From Epinephelus fuscoguttatus (taxonomy: Eukaryota; Chordata; Actinopteri; Perciformes; Serranidae), in assembly GCF_011397635.1 (NCBI RefSeq), contig NC_064769.1:20601207-20665206 (forward strand): a DNA stretch of 64,000 nt, in the 5' to 3' direction. A program made the position numbers and the translations under genes. Every line of letters starts with the position of its first letter. Position 1 is the stretch's first letter. Positions 20,297-32,049 of the stretch are shown here, piece after piece. The notes beneath the pieces are model-generated. The model made no database searches and was not told the DNA's origin. It saw only the letters and a program-made list of their open reading frames with translations.

Positions 20297-22884
20297 AGAA
20301 ACCTCAGTCGCTCTCAGAATTTATATTTAAGTGACAGGGGTTTATATGAATGTAATTTATGACCACATAAACTATTGCCCACAAAATAACAGACAAGAGA
20401 CCTCTCTATACTGTATCATTATTGCTGTATGTAAGATATGTGTGGCTACTGAACTTCTCCAGGACATAAAATATATTTTTGTAAAGTATTTGCCTGTCTA
20501 AAACTCTTAAAAATATGTCACTACTGTGCACACATCTGGCATAACATTTGTTAATGTACATAATCTTTAATTTTTATTATTTGTGCAGCTGAAGTAAACC
20601 AGTAAACCTTACTGTAACATATAAACGGTGTTGTGGAAGCGACTTGCAAGCTACTAATTACTGCACACTGGAAGAAGTTGAACCACAGCAAAGCTACCCT
20701 AGGGAGAAATGTAGTTTGGGTAATTAAAGCTACTTAGAGATCAAATACTCGGCTATTCATGGGAACCTTTGCTTTGGTTTTGTACACAGTATCCATCAGT
20801 CAGACACCTGCCTTTCAGAAACAGGTCTCGGTGTGGGTAATGCATCAAGCAGGATGACTCAGTTTTCCAGGTAACTTCTAAAAAATAGCATCCAACAGCT
20901 TCTTTGAACATTTGTTAGCAGTCATCAGTGCTCTTAACACCTAATATATTCAAGTTTAGTTTTATAAATCTGCCAAGGCATGCCTTCACAGCTTACAGTA
21001 GAGAAACAGTTATAAAATAAAAATCATTCCATCCCTTTTATGGCGCAAAAATGTTTGTAGTTTCAGTAGTTAACTACAGAAAAACAATAATTTAACTACT
21101 TGTAACACTATGCAAATATAAACATAGTCAAGCTACTGCGAAATGTAGTTAAACAGCGAGTGTAATTATGTGTCGTAACACGTAATACACTTAAAACATG
21201 TCAGTATTATGCATAAATATTCACATCTGTTGTCCTGAGTGACCCTGTGCACAGCTGCAGGTCTTCCAATGATATCTATCAGCTCTCTTACTTGTCTTTA
21301 CTGTTGCTGTTTATGGTTGTAAGCACGATGACAGAGGGCAAGAGTGACTTTGTAAATCAAAACAGTTCATGAATGGAGCTGGACCTTGAAAGAGTGCACT
21401 CACGCTGCTCTTAGTAGCAGAAATATAATATTTAATTTGTGCTAACACACATAAAATAATCAGAATGCTTTTAGTTAATGTAGTAATGTGTGACCATCTT
21501 TTCTGATTCAGTTCAGCTACAGTACTTCTACTCATGCAGCTGTTGATATATAAATGCTTCTTTATTGTGTCATGGACTTTCTAGTTTACATCCAAGTAAC
21601 AAGAAAGTGAATTTAGTCATTTTTTAATACAGAATACTGCCTTAAATCATAAAAGAGAGATATCACATGTTAAACAAAATATGTAGCTTACCTTTAATTT
21701 AAAAATATGTGGGTTTCTGAGAGGATTTTAAAATTCCTGGTAATTACTACTGTTTACTACCTCATCCTACATATGCCTTGTTTTTCTCACAACATGTGGT
21801 CAAAGTCCACAAGTGCTGTAACTTCTCACATCTCTGCACCTTACTGTATGTTGTTTTAGGTGTTAATGAATAAAAACACCTCAGGGAAGAGGGGCTGTAA
21901 ATGACGCAGAGCACTGTTTGACTCTCTTTGCTTCCCTCTAGTGGTTCACTGTGAACTTTTCAAAATCACTGGTTTGCTGTTTATTTTACTGCAACATTAA
22001 ATTCCTGATAAAAATCTGCTCTTACTGGGGCTGCATTGTGTTTTGTATGTACCCAGTAAAGTCATTCTGAATACCAAACACACATGATCACTTCTTAATG
22101 TACCGTAAGTCATTCCCATTGTGACACACCTATTATCTCGCTCTTATCACTGACTCTGTGGTTAATGTGCACTAATGTAGGCCTTGAATATGTGCGTGAT
22201 GAATGATTTATGAGCTCTGCCTTGAACTTGCATGCTTTTGTCCCTGCCTAATTCTCTAGAAGCTGCATACGACTTTATATCAGCTCGAATCATACGTCTG
22301 GCAGTGATCCTGTTGGCCTGTATAGTGACTAAGTGCAACAAACCACAGTCAAAGGTCAACACGGAGGCTCGTCTCGCTCTCAGCAGTCAGACGAGGCATT
22401 TTTGTTTCAGCGGTGAAACCCAAACGCCATCTGTCAGCCACCGTTACCCACAACGATGATTCATGAAGACATGACATATTTGGAATTGTTTGAAAACTAC
22501 AACCACGACTGAGTCGATTGTGACAGATACGGACAGCCAGAAGAAGAAGAGCCTAAACAGAATGAGAGTGCTGATCCCATTTTTGTTCAGATTATAAGTC
22601 ATATTATATTTTTTGAGGAAGAAATAGTTATGTGTTACTTTTTTTCATTTGTGCTTTCTAGGTTTTGTTAACCCAGGCTGTTCTCTAAGCAGTAAGTCAC
22701 CGTGTTAACTGGAGTCTGAGACGTAGGTATGGCTTTCCACTCCACAGGGACCACCATAGCCAGTTGAGTTTCAACATGTAACGTCTTTCAAAATATGGCA
22801 TACAAAAGCATTCCCAATATGGGATGGAAATAAGAGTTAAGAACAAATCAGTAATAAGTAACCAGAGTGTTTAATTCACATATA
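20297..22884. other. slc5a1 3' flank and gene-free DNA
   Basis: The slc5a1 3' UTR starts here. Possible poly(A) signals AATAAA are at 21016-21021 and 21869-21874; neither can be assigned with certainty. No gene was recognised. Confidence 0.35.
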
Positions 22885-23090
22885 TGGGGCAGCTGTGGGT
22901 CGGAAGGTAGAGTGGTCACCTACCAGTAACAAGGCTGATGTTTCAATCCCAGGGCCCTGAATCTATGTGTCAAAGTGTCCGTACTGTTTATCTGATGAGT
23001 AGGCTGCCTCGGCTGAATGTGTGTGAATGGTATTGTCACCCTGTGTCATAAACTAGAGCTTTTTTTCCCATCAGTGCACAGAGCATGAGA
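22885..23090 (+). mobile_element. tRNA-headed SINE-like repeat
   Basis: Begins GGGGCAGCTGTGGGTCGGAA, then AGGTAGAGTGG (A-box-like) and GTTTCAATCCC (B-box-like), followed by GTCAAAGTGTCC and GTGTGAATGGTA. This is the layout of a common teleost tRNA-derived repeat. No clear tail or target duplication was seen. Confidence 0.5.
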
Positions 23091-23718
23091 AGATGGCTGC
23101 AACACAGTGGCCCCCTAGTGGCACAAAAGCCTCATTACACAGACAACATTACTCCAGGACTGCAGATGACCAGACAAGACAAACTTTAAATGGCTTAAAC
23201 CTTTCTATTGTACAAGCTACTTAAGCTGCAGTTATCTGGACTTTGAAGGACATATCAGCCATCACACCTCAGGTCCAATAGTCCATAAATAATAGTCGCA
23301 TACAGTGTATTCACTGCAACTGTGCCTGGCCACGTGTTTCAAACTAATAGGAGGCAGCATTTCACCTCCAAGCCAACTAGTGCAAGCTCTCTTAGCTTTT
23401 TCAGTCTGATAGATAAGCAAAATAAAATCACAGATGTCAAGAAAGGAAATATTACTCCAGCTATTTTTCTGTATTAAACATAAAAGCATAGTATAACAAG
23501 GATAGGCATCAAGATTTGTAATACTGTTTAAATTTCTACCCTGCCTTTGTTGTGTAACTTTTTCGTTATGTAATTAGATGAGTTTTGCCTCTTTTTGGGT
23601 GGTAGGATGGAAAATTGTCATCCTCCACATTGTCGTGTGTCAGAATGATGAAGACAGTTGGAGAACAATAGGATGTAGGCTCTACAGGATGATTTTTTTT
23701 CCTTGGCAACTACCAAAT

Positions 23719-24057
23719 GAGGTGGCACTGTGGTGTCGTGGTTAGTTTTGTCGTTTCACAGCAAGATGGTTCCCTTCTGTGCAGAGTTTGCATGTTCTCC
23801 CCATGTCAGCGTGGGTTTGCTCTGGGTACTCCGGCTTCCTCCCACAGTCCAAAGACATGCAGGTTAACTGGTGACTCTAAACTGTCCGTAGGTGTGAATG
23901 TGAGCGTGAATGGTGGTCTGTCTCTATGTGTCAGCCCTGTGATAGTCTGGTGACCTGTCCAGGGTGTACCCTGCCTCTCACCTCAGCTGGGATAGGCTCC
24001 AGCATACCCATGACCCCTAACAGGATAAGCAGTTACAGAAAATGAATGAATGAATGC
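23719..24057 (+). mobile_element. SINE-like repeat with (GAAT)n tail, copy 1
   Basis: The body contains GTTTGCATGTTCTCCCCATG, CAGCGTGGGTT, CTTCCTCCCACAGTCCAAAG and GTCCGTAGGTGTGAATGTGA. It ends in AGGATAAGCAGTTACAG and a (GAAT)n tail. The head GGTGGCACTGTGGTGTCGTG then GTTAG is tRNA-like. The stretch that would hold the B box is shortened. A second copy is at 26733-27073. I do not assert a family name. Confidence 0.6.
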
Positions 24058-24499
24058 ATACAGGTGCCATAAATGGGAGAAAAATCTTCCCAGGGGAGCA
24101 CGTCCGCAGACCCCCGTATAAGTTTGGGCAGAGCCCTGAATGTGTCAAACGTCTGGCTCCACCCCTGATTATGTATAGCTAATACTTCCTCAATGACAAT
24201 GCATGATTTCTTGTCCTCCTCAGTCTGGCAGCTGTCTCACAGGTGGAGCACAAATCAGGGCTTGTTGAGGGAAGTGTGCCTCGGGGCATGTTGGGCCGTC
24301 TGTGCATGTGACAGGTCTTATTGTCCCAACAGCTACAATTACAGGGCTCTTCAGTTCCTTACAGCTTCCTCTGAACTGCACTTCACCTCTTTTGACAGTA
24401 CTAAGAAAATTCTTAGGAAACAACTCCAAAGGCATTGACTTCACTAGACCTCTTACACATAGCTCATGGCCAACTGAGTTCACACTGCCATAAACCTCC

Positions 24500-24519
24500 C
24501 ACACACACACACACACACA
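24500..24519. repeat. (CA)n microsatellite
   Basis: Ten CA units in tandem. Confidence 0.9.
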
Positions 24520-26732
24520 TTGTTGTAATGTTTTAGTCCACTGACATTTGTTCATGAGAACAGCATTCTTAAGCTAACAAACATTTTGCACTGCAAAAAG
24601 TGCTTTTCATATATTTACAAGGTGAAAACCTGGCGTTTCCACAAGTTGTTCACCAGTATTTTTGCTCATATCCATGGGATTATAATGATCTAGATGAATA
24701 GAGAATGGATTCAAATATTAAAACACTACTATAGGTCACAACTGGTGAGGTCTGTTTGATCCACAGTGCCACAGCTGGGTGGTAATAGATACTGGGGCAG
24801 CTGTGAGCTGTACCCAACACAGACAATACCCACAGTGAGGTTAACTCTAGAGAAGACATTCAGTTAATCAATGTCTGTTGGTGAGTCTGTGCCCGTTGGG
24901 AAATATAGGCTCTGATTGTTAATGACTTCTGAGGACCTAAAAGGTGACACAAGAAGAACTACTATCTGAGATTTTGATGAATAGGATCTCAAATCACCAT
25001 CACTTTTAAATGGAAATTGTAGAATCAGGCAATCCATGTTTTAAACTGTTTTAAATGTCTTTTTATATTAAACTGCCTTATCTGTTGCATGTCCATTATG
25101 TCTGTTTTCATGTGAAGCACTCAGTGCTTCTAATGCCCTTATTGTAAAACACTAAAGTTATGATGATGATTACTAATGACAGATTGATAATTTGTAATGG
25201 CACTGCACATTTAAGAATTGGAGCTGTACCTATAAAGGGCATGATAAAAGAAAAACAAAATGAACACATCCATCAGCCATGACTTTAAATCTGATGGTAC
25301 TAAAATTGATTTATGTGTTTTCTTTCATTACTACTTCTTCAAGAAGAATTAATGTTTCTGAAAATATATTTTGTTAATCATCTTCTTACTGTAAACAATT
25401 ATGCACACATAACCACACAGCTTTCTGCCATTGTTCAACAAGTTTTTGTTATTTCAGTGTTAATTTCATTTTCTGTACTTCTGTGTACTTCAGAATGCTG
25501 TACCTTTGAAACAAAGTCTGATGACAATCGTAGAGTTGTTACTAATATTGTCATGCGACTGTGGGTCAAATCTCATCAACGCAAGGGGCAGATCAGCTGA
25601 CTTTATGAGAGTTTTAGTAATATTTTTTTTGATTAATAGAGGATGTTTGTTTTTTTTCAGGAGAGTGACTTTGACTGATGCTTCATAAACAGTGAGCAAA
25701 CTTCTTGAAAATTATGCTGCTCTTATTTCTTGCTAAAAGTGTAATTCCAGTACGTTAGCAAAGCAATGTTGCATCACATCTTACTTCAGTTACCTTGCAC
25801 AGCTCCTTTGAAACCACCTTTGAGCAACTTCAAAACCACATGTTGCTTGAGGAAACACAGAAGGAGATATTGTGGTTTAAAGAGCAGTTAGTCTGACGTG
25901 GCATTTTGGGGTATTTACCAACCACCATCAGCTAGCTTAGCATCAGCCCTGGCTGCATGCAGCCACAGAGGTCCTGTCCTCACCATGAAGCCTCCAAGTC
26001 AGAACAAAAGCAGGTGAATAATAAAACTTAGTTAAAACAACTTTGGACTTTTAGAGTGTGAATATTTCTTCTTTTTTTCCAGAGGCAAGCTGCTTCTTCA
26101 CGTCAGCCTGCATCTCTGACCAGTATCTGACTGAGCCCACAGAGAGGAAACTGACATCAGGGCTCCATCTAATTCCTGGTAAGACTGCAAAACTGAATAT
26201 GACCCCACAATTCAAAAGTAATGCAGCATCACTGAGAATAGTTTCTAAAGTGTAGTTACTTTCCCTATTTAGCAATTAAATGCAGAATACAATTATAACA
26301 CTATAATGTGGGGGAGACTGGGGGCCGTTGTAACAGTTTTTGCTTTTGATGTCATAACTACAAAACATCTTGAACTATTTGGATGCAATTTTGATAAAAC
26401 TAAATCTGCGTTCTACTTGTTTGTATTCATATTATTTATTTGCACAGTATTAAAACAATTGGTTTTAAAAACAACAACAAAAAAACAGATTGTGCAGGTG
26501 AGATGAAAAACTCCTTAAAGGCTTGTAAGTTATCTCACCTAAATATTCAATAAAACAAAAAGACAAAGATTTAAAATTGCCTTTAAAAAACTTGTTAACA
26601 GTCAAAAAAAGTTTTTAAAAATCATATTAGCATCACAATATTGCATGTGCAACGTGATTATTAGCCTATATAAATACCCTACCAAGAACCACAAAAAACT
26701 CCCAAGAATAAAGATAAAGTTTAAACAATTTA
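24520..26732. other. Gene-free DNA
   Basis: I find no gene or named repeat. Open frames of 60-95 codons here lack motifs and splice support. Confidence 0.4.
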
Positions 26733-27073
26733 TAGGGCAAGAGGGTTGCCGGTTCGATCCCGGGCGTGGGAGCCCTTCTGTGCGGAGTTTGCATGTTCTC
26801 CCCATGTCAGCGTGGGTTCTCTCCGGGCACTCCAGCTTCCTCCCACCATCCAAAGACATGCAGATTGGGGACTAGGTTAATTGGTAACTCTAAATTGTCC
26901 GTAGGTGTGAATGTGAGCGTGAATGGTTGTTTGTCTCTATGTGTCAGCCCTGTGATAGTCTGGCGACCTGTCCAGGGTGTACCCTGCCTCTTGATGTCAG
27001 CTGGGAATGGCTCCAGCCCCCCCGCGACCCTCAAGAGGATGAGGCGGTTAGAAGATGAATGAATGAATGAATA
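26733..27073 (+). mobile_element. SINE-like repeat with (GAAT)n tail, copy 2
   Basis: Same family as 23719-24057. It keeps a good RNA polymerase III B-box-like motif (GGTTCGATCCC at about 26751-26761) but lacks the extreme 5' head. It ends in four GAAT units. Confidence 0.6.
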
Positions 27074-27395
27074 AAACAGTATAATCAATCATACGATTAT
27101 ACAAATATAAAAACATCAGTTAGTCCATTGGCAGGCAAAGAGGGACATGTTTTATCTACAGCTCAACAGTCAAAGTACTGGACATTTATTACCAAACTGC
27201 AAATGAACAACCTAGCTAACAATAAAAAATTATTTGCTTTCAGTTACATGTTGTTCATGTGTTATGATAATATAAATCAATAATTCAGTAATAAAGAAAA
27301 AATCAGGAATTAACTTGTTCAGAAGAAAAGCAATAAAATATATGACATTGTAAAATAATAATAAAATGTACAAATTAACATTCTAATCAAACTAG

Positions 27396-27470
27396 GGATG
27401 CACCGATTTTGAAATTCTGGGCCGATGCTGATACCAATGTTTAAAATAATAATTTCGCCAGAAGCCACTC
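27396..27470. repeat. Fragment of an AGGGATGCACCGAT repeat
   Basis: Begins AGGGATGCACCGATTTTGAA, then GGGCCGATGCTGATACCAAT. This matches the end of a dispersed fish element with GGCCGAT/GATACC text. Only one end is recognisable. Confidence 0.4.
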
Positions 27471-28230
27471 TGATGTTTTTATATTAGTGTTTCTTTTGTT
27501 ATTGTTGTTATTTATTCTTCTTTTGTGCCAGGGAAACACAGAAATCTACACTATAAAAAAAGAACAGTGTTAAAGTCATTCAGTCCTTCATTTCACTACT
27601 TTTGAATGAGCACAAATTCAATAATACACATTAATGAAACAACCTTTAACATAATCTTTTTTTTACATGGAAAACATCTTTAAAAAATAAGCTAAAAGCC
27701 TTTTTACTATATATGATACATCATAATTCCCTCTCTAATATGTATTTTATAGTGCTGTGAAGACACCAACAAATTTCTCCTTCAAACAGCTGGATTTGTT
27801 CAAGTTTCTCTCATAAAGCTACATTTTACAAGAATACAATGAACACATCATGAGAACGTTACAATTTACCTTCGCCTAATACTCATTTTTACTGAATAGA
27901 CCTTGAACGCTTCACAATGTAAATCAATGCAACCCCTGTTTGTGATTCGTTGCGTCCACCTGCTGCTTAGAGGTGACGATAACTAGCTCTCCTCCTGCTG
28001 ATTTCAATGTGTATTGTTGTTTTCATGTTATTTGTCTTCACATACACTCCTCTCAGTAGTGTAGTGTTAGATGAGTGGGCAACAAAGAGATTTTGTCGAG
28101 TGTTTTAGTGTTTTGGGGTTCACGTGACATCAGACCACAACGCCAAAGAAAGGCCTCTCTATCATGTAGTAGGCTTTGCTATGTATGTATGTATGTTGTT
28201 GTGGTCTTATGTAATATCTCAAATTAATAG

Positions 28231-28250
28231 TAAAAAAAAAAAAAAAAAAA
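28231..28250. repeat. Poly(A) run
   Basis: An uninterrupted run of about 20 A residues. It could be the tail of an old retrocopy, but no body was recognised to its left. Confidence 0.8.
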
Positions 28251-28781
28251 ATAGTAAAAGATAAACATTTTGGGTTTATTTTCTTCCCCCAAGTGTGGCA
28301 CCTCCTATGGATGAAGGCACCCTTAGCATTCGTGTATACTGCCTATGCCACAGGCCGACACAGTTCACATGTTCTGAGCACCGCTCTGCAGGGAGAAAGT
28401 CCTGTGTTTGGTGACCCATCCACCACCCCAACCTGCATCCTGGTGGGGACTGCTTCCTTCTCTACTCCTGTCAAGGTATTGGTCACATGATTACAGCCCT
28501 CCAAAATACATGGCTTATGCACAAATCACTGGCTCATAATTACAAGGGATATGTACGAATTACGGTGCATTACTTTTCGCATTGAGCCCACACTGTAACT
28601 AACTGCACTCCCTGAAGAAATATGATCATATTTTTTAAAAAATGAAACAGTGATTCCAGAGAGAAGCAGACAGAGGGGTCTACAGTCTGTGTTTGAAGGA
28701 TATATCCAGGATGTCAAACTGACTCAGCAGCAACAACAGGTTAAAAAGACGAAGATAGTTAGAAGCCAAAGCCGAACTATA

Positions 28782-28909
28782 GGCTACAGATCACAGTGTA
28801 AAAGTGAACCACCACATCACTGCTGATCGTCACAGAAGACAATGAATATAAAGGGAAACTTTGCTGATATTGAACCAGCTGTGTGGCATCGCAGTGTGTG
28901 CAGATGAAC
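28782..28909 (+). repeat. 128-bp dispersed segment, copy 1
   Basis: Begins GGCTACAGATCACAGTGTAA and ends TGTGTGCAGATGAAC. It aligns without gaps to 37853-37980, with seven mismatches by my count. Downstream, text near 29692-29775 (AACCCTGGTCTGAGCC, GGCCCAATGCTAC) resembles text following the second copy, so the parent repeat probably continues past the element inserted at 28917. Confidence 0.65.
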
Positions 28910-28916
28910 AGTGAGT

Positions 28917-29366
28917 GTGTTTACAAGGTCTTTAGTATCCTGGTTTTGATTGGGTTTTTTAAGTATCCGGTTTTTGTGTTTGTCCATATCCCGAATTCAG
29001 AACACGGGTTTCAAGAAACCTGGTTTTGCCACCAGGAGTACTCCGATAGAAGCCAGGATTCTGGAGCATGTATATGCCTTATCCCGGTCTCTGACGGCTG
29101 CCCGCCATGTGCGCAGGCGCCAGAGTGACGCACCAGATATACAAGCAACATGGCGGCAACGAGAGATTCCCATTTTTGGAGCGACGAAGAGACTGAATTT
29201 TGCCTGAAAATGATGAAAGAACTCAACATAACTATGTGTTTAGACGGCAGAAGACACAGAAATGCCGACCTATTCAAGTCTGTTGTTCCATGTAAACATC
29301 ATATCCCGGATATGCTCAAAGCCGAGATAAGCCTCAAAACCAGGATACTAAAGACCTTGTAAACAC
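28917..29366 (+). mobile_element. 450-bp non-autonomous DNA transposon with Myb/SANT-like ORF
   Basis: The terminal inverted repeats agree over about 33 bp: left GTGTTTACAAGGTCTTTAGT onward; the reverse complement of the right begins the same and continues ATCCTGGTTTTGA. AGT flanks both ends (28914-28916, 29367-29369), a possible 3-bp target duplication. With the Myb/SANT-like ORF inside, this points to a PIF/Harbinger-type element, although the usual target is TWA. No DDE transposase is present. Confidence 0.6.
29150..29362 (+). CDS. 70-aa Myb/SANT-like DNA-binding domain ORF in the transposon
   Basis: The frame starts MAATRDSHFWSDEETEF and continues KMMKELNI and LDGRRHRNADLFK. This is the pattern of Myb/SANT-like (trihelix-type) domains found in PIF/Harbinger second proteins and in host genes derived from them: an opening W, an acidic EE pair, then LDGRRxRN. 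Only the first part of such a domain is here, and the frame then runs into the right terminal repeat, which supplies the final residues (LKTRILKTL). It may be an internally deleted remnant. No introns or promoter were seen, and expression is unknown. Confidence 0.45.
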   Translation: MAATRDSHFWSDEETEFCLKMMKELNITMCLDGRRHRNADLFKSVVPCKHHIPDMLKAEISLKTRILKTL

Positions 29367-29774
29367 AGTCAATGTTTGGCCCTTCACTGGTTCCAGTACA
29401 GCAGGGTCGGTCTTTTTTTCACTGTTATAATCATTACAAAGCAAAAGCAGCATGTGTATACATTCAGTAGGCTATATCTTCAGTAGCTAGCTAGCTAACC
29501 CTACACTTTTCAGGGTTTGATTTTGGTTTTGGAACAGGGAAGAAATGTATATCTTTTTCCACCCTCTCCAGTTAACGAGTACCATTAATACACGACATGT
29601 CCCAGGCACAACATTTAGCTCCAAATCCACAAAACCAGCCTGAAAATGAAGGAAATCTGAAGCTATTGCATTAAAGTCAATGGAGCACAGCTGTGTTATT
29701 GTCGAACCCTGGTCTGAGCCGGCCCAATGCTACACTACGATTGGGTGGGACTTAGTGAAGGGTCAGTTAACTCT

Positions 29775-30657
29775 AGTCTACCCTACTTGTAAGCAGCTAT
29801 AAGGACATTTTTAAGTGCTTGCTGATGCGCAGTGTTCAGCAGCAATTTAAATGTCTCCTATGATGACATTTTATATTGCTACAACTGTCTTTATATTCTT
29901 ATTCAGTATCTGCTGCACCAGCCTCCACTTGTGTGCCCACAGGAGGAGTTTTAGCTGCAGTAGTTTCTGACAAACATATTATTATATGAATAAATTAACA
30001 CATACATCTGCTCACAGCTACAATATTGTGTGTAATAAACCATTTATCAGTTTTTATATACTGCTTATTAATGCGAAACAGGGGGACTTAAAGTGTTGTC
30101 ATAATCCCTCATGAAAAGAAAAACATGACTAATATCATGAATATTTAATGTTAAAGAGAAGTATTTGTTGTTTCCTAGGAAGGGGTGCTGGGTAAGAGCA
30201 ATGAGAGATACTACAAGATACCAGAGAAGTGAACACCAGACATCCTCTGAGTTTGAGGAACTCATATTGCGACAATGACGGGTTGAGCACATACTGTGAG
30301 TCTTCCTCAAACTTCTCACAGAGGAGCAAGTGTATACAGCGCTCACAGCTAAGGCCCCTTCAAACAGGAGCTATGTGGCATTCAGATTATCTCCCATTAC
30401 ATTATGCATTCAATGCCCACATTACATAAGCATAACCCTCTTACACTGATTGAAAAATCGCATCATGTTTTTTTCCACTTTGATCTGAGGATTATTTATC
30501 GGTCAGCACAAAGGCTCCAGCAGATACTAAACTTATTAGGATCCTCGTTATGCAACATCGCTGAATGAGCAGATCTGTGGCAGGAGCTTACAGGATGCTG
30601 CTTTCAAGTTTCTGGGTGAGCTTATAGAAACTCAGCAGAGTCACATGTAATGTAGCC
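29775..30657. other. Gene-free DNA
   Basis: No gene recognised. Open frames near 30068-30429 overlap on both strands and show no conserved motif. Confidence 0.4.
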
Positions 30658-30682
30658 TTTTTTTTTTTTTTTTTTTTTTTTT
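30658..30682. repeat. Poly(T) run
   Basis: Twenty-five consecutive T residues. This could be the complement of a poly(A) tail of a minus-strand retroposon, but no body was recognised. Confidence 0.85.
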
Positions 30683-31077
30683 GAGCGTCGAGGGGAAATG
30701 AATACAAATGGCACCTCTGGGCTGCGACGCTGTCAACATTGTTGTTTGTGGAAATCCATTTCTGCAAACACGAGTGAGATACATGTGCCTGATGTTGAAT
30801 ATGATGGATCTGTTTTTCCAAAAAAAAAAAAAAAAGTCAGCAACCTAAGAGACTATTAATATAATATATGAGTGGATTTATGTTCTTTTTTGCCTTTCAG
30901 ATTTGTTGCACTCCTTTAGATTAGATGTATTTGCACCAGCGGCCTATGTTTCCTGTAGCTGCTGTGCTTAACCGTGTGTGTGTGTGTGTGCATGCATCCT
31001 TCACATTTATGCTCACCTTATGCAAACATGCTCATATCTGAGACATCCGTGTGCATGTTTGTGTATAAATGAGCATA

Positions 31078-31081
<4 letters not shown>

Positions 31082-31115
<34 letters not shown>
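31082..31115. repeat. (TG)17 microsatellite
   Basis: An uninterrupted TG tract, followed by further TG and GA tracts to 31330. Confidence 0.95.
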
Positions 31116-31116
<1 letters not shown>

Positions 31117-31141
31117 ATGTGTGTGTTTAGACGTGGGGGGT

Positions 31142-32049
31142 GTGGGGGTGGGTATAACGATGTTACCGTTCCTCATTGGCTGAAATATTTTCTCTGGCAA
31201 CTAGAAAACGTGATCCTGCCTGCAGAGGCACTGCAGTGTGTGCTGCAGCGAGAGAGAGCAGCGAGAGAGACAGAGAGGGAGTGTGTGTGTGTGTTAGTGT
31301 GTGTGTGTTTGAGAGAGAGCGAAAGAGAGACAGAAGGGGGTGGGCAGGCAAAACAAGCCACATGCATAAGGAGGGAGCCAGAGGCACAGAGACAGAGAGG
31401 GAGAGTGTGTGAGTGTGTGCATCATGTATGTGTGAAAACACTGCGCATGTGTGACTGTGAGGCGCACTGAGCGGAGCAGACGGAGACGGAGAAAGAGGAG
31501 TAATGAACGGCAGCTGAAGCAGAAGGAGAGATAACAGCACAGGAGAGGGAAAGAAGGAGACAAGAGGTTCACCTGGAGAACAGAAGAGAAACACAGGAAG
31601 AGAAGAGGAGGACGTCCATGCAGAGAGACAGTGCAGAAGCTTCACTGCACAGAATAAGCTGAATAATTTGAGAGGTTTAGGAAGAGGGATGGAGAAGGAG
31701 AGACCAGAGGGAGACGCTCAGCCACAGCTCGGAGGAGAAGGGGTAGGAGAGTGAAGGACAAAAGGTACCAGAGAGGAGAGGAGAAGAGGAAAAAGGGATG
31801 CGGAGCTCGACGAAAGCAGCCCGAGACATGACGCATCCACCTTGCAACAGCTTCCTCCATCTTACACCTCCTCCCTCCACTGCTCGCTGCTCATCCTGCT
31901 AGAATCGAATGGGCAGGAGAGAGCATCCTCCCCCCGAACAAAGAGACCGAGCGGTTTATCTTCAGAGAGCAGTATCAGCAACGTCGACGGCAACGGCTGG
32001 AACGGGAGGCGAGAAAGGACTGGAACAAGACAAGTGCGCAGTCACACAG
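31142..32049 (+). promoter_or_regulatory. Putative promoter and noncoding first exon of rnf208
   Basis: The segment is GA/GTG-rich. An inverted CCAAT box (ATTGG, about 31176) lies in its left part, and a strong splice donor (CACAG then GTGAGG) ends it at 32049/32050. No long open frame with a protein motif crosses it. The next plausible acceptor on this strand that leads into a recognisable gene is at 39949, just before the rnf208 coding region. Mammalian RNF208 also has a noncoding first exon. The link to rnf208 is an inference from position and splice signals. The transcription start is not determined. Confidence 0.35.

Noticed and set aside
31069-31645. Open frames on both strands over the TG/GA tracts
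   Set aside because: They encode only runs such as VCVCVC and HTHTHT from simple repeats.
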